The notes under the pieces: generated by a model
The model's input: only the letters and a program-made list of their open reading frames with translations
Databases searched by the model: none
Told to the model about the DNA's origin: nothing
Part shown: in pieces, positions 13,028-17,857 of the stretch
Layout: each line of letters opens with the position of its first letter
How positions within the stretch are numbered: the first letter of the stretch is position 1
Assembly (NCBI GenBank): GCA_029051965.1
Contig: JAIDJZ010000040.1
Coordinates: 1 to 17,857, forward strand
Length of the DNA: 17,857 bases
DNA from: Paramuribaculum sp.
GTDB taxonomy: Bacteria; Bacteroidota; Bacteroidia; Bacteroidales; Muribaculaceae
Direction of reading: 5' to 3'
Translations under genes and position numbers: made by a program

Positions 13028-13110
13028 TCGAGTCGCATCCGGATCACACAAAAAGGGTCGCCCTCATCTGCGGGCGGCCCTTTTTGTATGTGTCTGTGTG
13101 TCGGGGGGAG
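13028..13110 (+). repeat. Right 83-bp direct repeat (attR-like)
   Basis: This is the second copy of 12196-12278, with one mismatch (A13088). It begins with a 19-base fragment of the tRNA-Arg 3' end that cannot form a tRNA, followed by the terminator. It begins directly after the element gene's stop codon and ends 5 bp before the stop of the GH89 gene on the other strand. Confidence 0.92.
13050..13085. terminator. Duplicated terminator (copy 2), also serving GH89
   Basis: The stem is identical to 12218-12253. On the plus strand it ends transcription of the element gene, 22 bp after its stop. On the minus strand it lies 30 bp after the GH89 stop and gives the mirror T run, so the ancestral locus probably had one bidirectional terminator shared by tRNA-Arg and GH89. 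Confidence 0.85.
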
Positions 13111-13115
13111 AGGTG

Positions 13116-15248
13116 TCAGAGTCGGTCGAGGAGGCGGGGGCAGAGGATGATCGGATCGTGGGAGGGACCGATCCGTGGGTCGGCGGTGGATGCGGTCCAG
13201 ATGGAGTCGATTGCGAAGAAGTCGATGGCCGGAAGTGTGGGGGATGTCCAGTGGGCAAGTCGTGCGGCAAACCATGTGCGCCAGCGTGTGGCATAGAGGC
13301 CTGACAGGAGTCCGGCCCATTCGCGGTGGGAGTAGTCGTGGAGGCTGCCGTTTTCAGAGGCAGTCCGGTTGCCCCATGTGGTTATGAGTGTCCGGGCGTC
13401 GCGTTCCATTGCGTCAGCGAGGTCGGGGGTCGGCGCGGCGTTGCGTGCCGAGCGAATCCATGTGTCGACGCGGAATTGTGGAGTGGTGGCGAGGAGTGTG
13501 TCCTGCATCAGCAGCAGTGACATGAACCGGTCGGAGGCGCGGCGATAGGCTGAGCTGTCGTTCAGTCGCGCGGCTTCGGAGAAGTTGCGGGCTTCGATGC
13601 GTGCGGCTTCTGTGATTGCCTGTCGTGTGATGTCGACGAGGTCGTAGCGGTAGTGGGGATTGTCGGCGAGATGTCGTGCGGCGGAGGCGAACAATCGTGC
13701 GGCGCGGATGATGTCGCGGCTGTCGTAGTAGGGTTCGGCGTTGGCCCAGGCTGATGCGTTGACGGGGTTGTCGGAGGGTCGGGCGCAGAAGGGTGATTCG
13801 GTTGTGCCCTGCTGGCGGTTGGAGGCTGGTGCGCCGTAGACCGAGTGTGCGAGGAGAGTCCATGCGGAGTCGATTTCGGCCGGGATGCGGGTGGAATAGC
13901 GGGCGCGGAGATAGGAGCGCAGCCAGCTGTCGGCAGTGACGGAGTCGGGCATCCAGGGGAGCGCGCAGGCGAGTTCGAACATGACGGGGTTGTTTTCGAT
14001 GCCTTCCATTGTCAGTCCTATGCCGGCGGGCGGCGCAGAGGAGTGGCATGCGCGGCGGTAGTCGTCGATGACGTGGGCGAGTTTGCCGTGGAGTCCGACG
14101 TTGCCTCCGAAGTTTAGCAGCATTGACCAGATCCACGGGTGGCCGAGGTGGCCGCGCGATGACCATTGTGGCGCGGTCTCGCAATGGAGGTCTATTACGG
14201 TCAGCCGGTCGGGACTTATGGCCTGAAGGATTTCAGCCCGCGGGTTTTCCTGCCATCCCTGAATCAGCCAGACGGCGTGGGGTGAGGCCTGGAGCATTGC
14301 GCGTTCGATCGCCCGGGCCGCAGCGGCGAGGTCGACGCCTTCGGTGTTGCCCCCTTCGTGGAAGGGATCCATGCTGTAGAAGTCGGCCGGTCCGAAGAGG
14401 CGTTGCTGCTCTTCATAGTAGATGCGGGCAATGCGTGAGAACGCAGAGTCGGTCGGCAGGAGGAATGAGGGTCGGTCGTAGGCGCACCATTGACCGGGAT
14501 CGGCCACATTCAGTCCGAGTGTACGTCGGGCGTCGGCTGGCATCATTCCGGAGTAGCCCGGGAGAACCGGATTCATGTCGAGCTGGCGCATTGCTTTGAG
14601 GATGTGGCGCTGAAGCCTGATGCTCCGGTCGAGCATGGCGCGGGTCATAGGGGTTCCTTCGCCCTGAAGGTTGTTCATTAGCCACCAGGCCTGATAGGCC
14701 GGAGCGGCTAAGAATCTGTCGATGCTGTCGGCAGGATAGCCGAGGCGGCGCAGGGTAGCATCCCAGACGGCGTCGGTGCCGGTTATGGCGAGAGGAAGGT
14801 TGATTCCGTGGAAAGCCATCCAGTCGATTTCCTGCTGCCAGCGCTCTTCGTCCCAGAAGGCCATCGAATAGGAGTGGGTGCAGTAGTTGAGATAGTAGCG
14901 CAGATGCTGGCGGGTCGAAGCGTGGATTGTTTCGGTCGGAAGCGGTATGGAGTCCGGCAGGGCCGGGCTCATGCAGTCCCATGTGAGCTGCACGCCGACG
15001 AAGCGGTTGAGGTAGTGGTGGATGCCTACGGCGGCGCAGACTCGGTCGCTGGCTGTGATGCGTGGGCGTCCGTCGAAGGAGTCGATCGTGAAGAAGTCGG
15101 TCGAATCGGGCCGGAGCTCGACGGTCAGTTTCGAAGAGAGGCCCGGCAGATTGCGGTCCATCAGCGCTGTGAGCGCCGGATCGCCGACAGCACCGGCAAG
15201 GAGAGCGGTCAGCAGGAGAATGAGAGAGGTCGGGATGCGTAGGTTCAT
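13116..15248 (-). CDS. Alpha-N-acetylglucosaminidase, GH89 (NAGLU family)
   Basis: A 710-residue glycoside hydrolase related to human NAGLU and the Clostridium perfringens GH89 enzyme. It removes terminal alpha-linked GlcNAc from glycans such as gastric mucin O-glycans or heparan sulfate. A signal peptide (LRIPTSLILLLTALLAGAVG) sends it to the periplasm or beyond. Family blocks are YYLNYCTHSYSMAFWDEERW (118-137) and WMAFHGINLPLA (143-154). The likely catalytic glutamates are Glu298 in DPFHEGG and Glu415 in TMEGIENNPV, aligned by eye with human Glu316 and Glu446. I start at ATG 15248 because the signal peptide begins there; the frame open to 15311 runs through the palindrome. No susC/susD or other carbohydrate gene is adjacent. 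It diverges from the dipeptidase gene across a 42-bp palindrome. Confidence 0.92.
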   Translation of the reverse strand: MNLRIPTSLILLLTALLAGAVGDPALTALMDRNLPGLSSKLTVELRPDSTDFFTIDSFDGRPRITASDRVCAAVGIHHYLNRFVGVQLTWDCMSPALPDSIPLPTETIHASTRQHLRYYLNYCTHSYSMAFWDEERWQQEIDWMAFHGINLPLAITGTDAVWDATLRRLGYPADSIDRFLAAPAYQAWWLMNNLQGEGTPMTRAMLDRSIRLQRHILKAMRQLDMNPVLPGYSGMMPADARRTLGLNVADPGQWCAYDRPSFLLPTDSAFSRIARIYYEEQQRLFGPADFYSMDPFHEGGNTEGVDLAAAARAIERAMLQASPHAVWLIQGWQENPRAEILQAISPDRLTVIDLHCETAPQWSSRGHLGHPWIWSMLLNFGGNVGLHGKLAHVIDDYRRACHSSAPPAGIGLTMEGIENNPVMFELACALPWMPDSVTADSWLRSYLRARYSTRIPAEIDSAWTLLAHSVYGAPASNRQQGTTESPFCARPSDNPVNASAWANAEPYYDSRDIIRAARLFASAARHLADNPHYRYDLVDITRQAITEAARIEARNFSEAARLNDSSAYRRASDRFMSLLLMQDTLLATTPQFRVDTWIRSARNAAPTPDLADAMERDARTLITTWGNRTASENGSLHDYSHREWAGLLSGLYATRWRTWFAARLAHWTSPTLPAIDFFAIDSIWTASTADPRIGPSHDPIILCPRLLDRL

Positions 15249-15268
15249 TCGGAATGGGGTGTTTTTTA

Positions 15269-15310
15269 TGCAAAGGTACATAAAAAAGCGCTTTTTTATG
15301 TACCTTTGCA
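15269..15310. promoter_or_regulatory. Perfect 42-bp palindrome with mirrored -7 boxes
   Basis: All 21 base pairs match, with no spacer and the centre at 15289/15290. The core is AAAAAAGC|GCTTTTTT and each end reads TACCTTTGCA outward. The -7 box TACCTTTG therefore occurs on the plus strand (15301-15308, toward the dipeptidase) and on the minus strand (15278-15271, toward GH89). No TTTG -33 box lies at the proper distance on either strand. It is probably an operator and divergent promoter in one; the central CG with A/T arms resembles LacI-family sites, which is only suggestive. Confidence 0.8.
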
Positions 15311-15402
15311 ATCAGACGTAACTCTGTGGCCGTCGGTAGTTGCCCACGGCCGCAGGTTTCAGGTTCTGACAGCTAACCGAATCATTATAAAAAATCAAAC
15401 AT

Positions 15403-17067
15403 ATGAAACTGAAGACAATATTTGCGGCGGCTGTGGCGCTGGGACTTCCGGCGTCGTCGCTTGCTTGCACCGGGCTTATCGCGACGCCCGGGGCATCGGC
15501 CGACAGTTCGGCTCTGGTCACTTATGCGGCGGATTCCCATACGCTTTACGGCGAGCTCTACCATAAACAGGGTGGCAAGCATGAGAAGGGTGTCATGAGA
15601 GAGGTTGTGGAATGGGACACCGGCAAGCGTCTCGGGGAGATTCCGGAAGCGGCGGTGACCTACACCCGTATCGGCAATATGAATGAGCATGGGCTTGCGA
15701 TCACGGAGAGTACGTGGGGCGGCCGTCATGAACTGGCCGGCAGCGGTCTGATCGATTATGGTTCGCTGATCTACATAACTCTCGAGCGTGCGCGCAATGT
15801 CCGCGAGGCACTGGATATCATGACCGGTCTGGTCCGTGACTACGGCTATGCGAGCGAGGGTGAGACTTTCACAATCGCCGACCCGAATGAGGTCTGGATC
15901 ATGGAGATGATCGGGAAGGGAAAGGATGACAAGGGTGCGGTCTGGGTGGCACGCCGTGTGCCAGACGGTTATATCGCCGGTCACGCCAACCACAGCCGTA
16001 TCCACAAGTTCCCGCTGAAGGACAAGAAGAAGGAGACGATCTATTCGCCCGATGTGATCAAGTTCGCGCGTAAGAAGGGCTATTTCGATGGTAAGGATGA
16101 GGATTTCTCGTTCTCACGTGCCTATGCGGAATATGACATGGGGGCTCTTCGCGGGTGCGACGGCCGTGTCTGGTCGTTCTATAACCGTTTCGTGCCTGAT
16201 ATGGACCGCTATCTTCCGTGGATACTGAAGGGGGAGGGCGAACCTCTGCCTCTCTGGGTCAAGCCGACGAAGAAGCTGACGGCCAATGATATGAAATGGA
16301 TGATGCGCGACCATTTCGAGGGAACACCTCTCGACATGACCAAGGATGTAGGGGCGGGAGCCTATAAGGTGCCGTATCGCTGGCGTCCGCTGACCTATAA
16401 GGTCGATGGCGCGGATTATACGCATGAACGTGCGATCGCTACCCAGCAGACCGGATTCTCGCTCGTGGCTCAGCTGCAGGCGAAGGCGCCCGAGTCGATG
16501 AAGGGGATTCTTTGGTTCGGGGTCGACGATGCCAATACGAGTGTCTATGTCCCGATGTACTGCTGTCTGACCGAGGCTCCCTATGAGTATCGCGAGGGCA
16601 ACGGCGATCTGCTCAACCTGAGCTGGGATGCTGCGTTCTGGGTGACAAATTTCGTTGCCAATCAGGCTTACAACCGCTATTCGCAGATGATTCCCGATAT
16701 ACGTCGTGTTCAGACGGCGCTTGAGGATTCGATCGAGCAGGAGGTGGCTATTCTCTACCGCGAGGTGCCCTATCTCGAAGCTGAGGCCGGGCGTAAGCTG
16801 CTGCGTGAACGCAGTGCCGACTGGTCGAAGAAGTGCACGGACGCTTATCGCGCGCTTGGCGAGCGGCTGCTTGTCAAATATCTGGACGGCAACATAAAGA
16901 AGGAGGATGAAAAGGGCAATTTCGCCCGCACTCCGGAAGGAATGCCCGCTTCGCCCGAGTTCGGCGGATATGACGAACGCTATTACCGTTCGATTGTTGC
17001 GGATCCGGAGGGCGGCGAGCGTCTGAGGGTCATTGAAGTTCCACAGTCAGACACCCCGACGAAATGA
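15403..17067 (+). CDS. Secreted C69-family dipeptidase (PepD-like)
   Basis: A 554-residue N-terminal-nucleophile hydrolase of peptidase family C69 (U34). A signal peptide (MKLKTIFAAAVALGLPASSLA) ends directly before Cys22, which would become the N-terminal catalytic cysteine. CTGLIATPGASADSS is the family's opening block; TRIGNMNEHGLAITESTWGG (85-104), EVWIMEMIG and YIAGHANHSRI are further signatures. The family cleaves dipeptides and sometimes amide bonds. Periplasmic breakdown of diet- or host-derived peptides is the likely role, inferred from the signal. The leader from the palindrome promoter is about 90 nt and contains a weak 6-bp hairpin (15328-15333 with 15346-15351). Its stop overlaps the start of the cytidine deaminase gene (ATGA). 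Confidence 0.9.
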   Translation: MKLKTIFAAAVALGLPASSLACTGLIATPGASADSSALVTYAADSHTLYGELYHKQGGKHEKGVMREVVEWDTGKRLGEIPEAAVTYTRIGNMNEHGLAITESTWGGRHELAGSGLIDYGSLIYITLERARNVREALDIMTGLVRDYGYASEGETFTIADPNEVWIMEMIGKGKDDKGAVWVARRVPDGYIAGHANHSRIHKFPLKDKKKETIYSPDVIKFARKKGYFDGKDEDFSFSRAYAEYDMGALRGCDGRVWSFYNRFVPDMDRYLPWILKGEGEPLPLWVKPTKKLTANDMKWMMRDHFEGTPLDMTKDVGAGAYKVPYRWRPLTYKVDGADYTHERAIATQQTGFSLVAQLQAKAPESMKGILWFGVDDANTSVYVPMYCCLTEAPYEYREGNGDLLNLSWDAAFWVTNFVANQAYNRYSQMIPDIRRVQTALEDSIEQEVAILYREVPYLEAEAGRKLLRERSADWSKKCTDAYRALGERLLVKYLDGNIKKEDEKGNFARTPEGMPASPEFGGYDERYYRSIVADPEGGERLRVIEVPQSDTPTK

Positions 17068-17540
17068 AAACGAAAGAGATCATCTGTAAGATAGATGTGT
17101 TTGAGCCGGCTGAACTGCCGGAAGATGTCCGTCTGCTGGTTGAGGAAGCCCGGACGGCCACCGAACGCAGTTATGCTCCCTACAGCCATTTCTGTGTCGG
17201 AGCGGCTATCCGTATCGACAACGGTGAGATTGTGGTCGGTTCGAATCAGGAGAATGTCGCCTATCCTTCAGGAACTTGTGCCGAGCGTTCGGCGTGTTTT
17301 TATGCGCATGCGCGCTATCCTGAGGCAAAGTTCGTCGAAATCGCCATTGCTGCGCGGGGCTGCGACGGAGAGTTTGTCGAGAATCCGATTTCGCCCTGCG
17401 GCGCCTGCCGTCAGGCTCTGCTTGAATATGAGGTTCTGGCAGGAAGAGGGGTGACGGTGTGGCTTGTCGGACGCGACAAGGTCTACCGGTTGCCGTCGGT
17501 CGCATCGCTGCTTCCGCTGGCTTTTACGGATTTTGACTGA
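17064..17540 (+). CDS. cdd: Cytidine deaminase
   Basis: A 158-residue homotetramer-type enzyme that deaminates cytidine and deoxycytidine to uridine forms in pyrimidine salvage. The zinc ligands are Cys72 in TCAERSA and Cys112 and Cys115 in PCGAC. Glu74 is the proton shuttle, and the NQEN motif (61-64) binds the ribose. The start overlaps the dipeptidase stop by 4 bp (ATGA), so translation is probably coupled. The two products have no evident common pathway beyond nutrient salvage. A double hairpin follows the stop. Confidence 0.94.
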   Translation: MKTKEIICKIDVFEPAELPEDVRLLVEEARTATERSYAPYSHFCVGAAIRIDNGEIVVGSNQENVAYPSGTCAERSACFYAHARYPEAKFVEIAIAARGCDGEFVENPISPCGACRQALLEYEVLAGRGVTVWLVGRDKVYRLPSVASLLPLAFTDFD

Positions 17541-17557
17541 GAATAACAGTTATAATA

Positions 17558-17601
17558 AGAGCCGGTTCCCCAGCATTAACAAATATTGGGGAATCGGCTC
17601 T
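17558..17601. terminator. 15-bp hairpin, likely terminator for the minus-strand gene
   Basis: AGAGCCGGTTCCCCA pairs with TGGGGAATCGGCTCT (one G-U/T-G position) around a 14-nt loop. On the minus strand it is followed by the T/A-rich TATTATAACTGTTATT; on the plus strand it lacks a T run. It starts 17 bp after the cdd stop. Confidence 0.6.
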
Positions 17602-17608
17602 AATAGTT

Positions 17609-17653
17609 GCACTGTGTCTGGAACTCGGTTCCGGCACAGTGCTTTGTTTTTTT
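17609..17653 (+). terminator. Intrinsic terminator of the dipeptidase-cdd transcript
   Basis: GCACTGTG pairs with CACAGTGC, with an inner GGAAC/GTTCC stem, followed by TTTGTTTTTTT. A run of nine G (17654-17662) comes directly after it, a spot where read length errors would be likely. Confidence 0.85.
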
Positions 17654-17666
17654 GGGGGGGGGAGGA

Positions 17667-17857
17667 TCAGTCTGCGGGAGCGAGGATGATGACCGGTTCG
17701 GTCAGAGGCGTGTCCGGTGCGGGTGGAAGTGCGGAGAATGTCAAGGCCCGGAGGGGGACAGTCTGACCGGGCAGGGCTACGCGCAGCAATGCGTTGTCCC
17801 ACGGGTTGAGCGGCGACTGCGAGGCGAGAAGTGCGGCGACACCCATTGTCATGCGCA
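17667..17857 (-). CDS. C-terminal end of an unrecognised protein (5' part outside window)
   Basis: An open frame enters from the right edge and ends at TGA 17669-17667, giving about 63 residues such as VAALLASQSPLNPWDNALLR and a final TEPVIILAPAD. It is Pro/Leu/Ala-rich, has no motif I can name, and shows no signal or membrane helix in the visible part. The reading is supported by the frame staying open to the window edge and by the convergent hairpin at 17558-17601 on its 3' side. No function can be given. Confidence 0.45.
   Translation of the reverse strand, partial: RMTMGVAALLASQSPLNPWDNALLRVALPGQTVPLRALTFSALPPAPDTPLTEPVIILAPAD

Noticed and set aside
12196..13110. CRISPR array or a second functional tRNA from the repeated sequence
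   Set aside because: There are only two copies, and the right copy has just the last 19 bases of the tRNA, so it cannot fold.

Overview
The window is a piece of a Bacteroidales chromosome, most likely from a gut Muribaculaceae-type organism. This is inferred from three things: -33/-7 promoters of the Bacteroidota type (TTTG, about 20 nt, TAnnTTTG) ahead of several genes; lineage-typical proteins (serine palmitoyltransferase, a GlsA/GlsB-like lipid pair, a TamL-like lipoprotein barrel, GH89); and start codons that mostly lack Shine-Dalgarno sequences. The species cannot be named from the sequence alone. Bases 1-63 are not genomic: they are a slightly corrupted Illumina Nextera i5 adapter, so real sequence begins at 64.

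Left part (64-5038, all minus strand). Serine palmitoyltransferase (3854-5038) stands ahead of an apparent operon metX - hom - acyltransferase (GlsA-like) - GNAT acyltransferase (GlsB-like, cut off by the adapter). It joins homoserine/methionine synthesis to membrane-lipid synthesis. Centre-left (5232-8292, minus): a TamL-like outer-membrane barrel lipoprotein followed by a phosphoglycolate-phosphatase-like HAD enzyme, driven by a well-formed promoter. Centre (8656-11983): an AspT/YidE-type transporter with RCK domains (plus), thioredoxin (minus) and dapA (plus).

The most unusual part is 12141-13110. A tRNA-Arg(TCT) gene with its own promoter and terminator is followed by an 83-bp direct repeat (82/83 identical) of the tRNA 3' end plus terminator. 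The repeats bracket about 750 bp of visibly AT-richer DNA that holds one promoter, two palindromes centred 30 bp apart, and one gene. The gene is split by a single-base frameshift: an AlbA_2 (Schlafen-type) domain, then four exact 12-bp repeats encoding NVGV, then a winged-helix end. No integrase is present. This looks like a minimal or decayed integrative element in a tRNA att site, with its only gene enclosed between two copies of the same terminator.

Right part (13116-17857). A GH89 alpha-N-acetylglucosaminidase (minus) and a secreted C69 dipeptidase (plus) diverge from a perfect 42-bp palindrome that carries a -7 box on each strand. The dipeptidase overlaps a cytidine deaminase by 4 bp. 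Two hairpins follow, and then the 3' end of an unrecognised minus-strand gene runs off the window.
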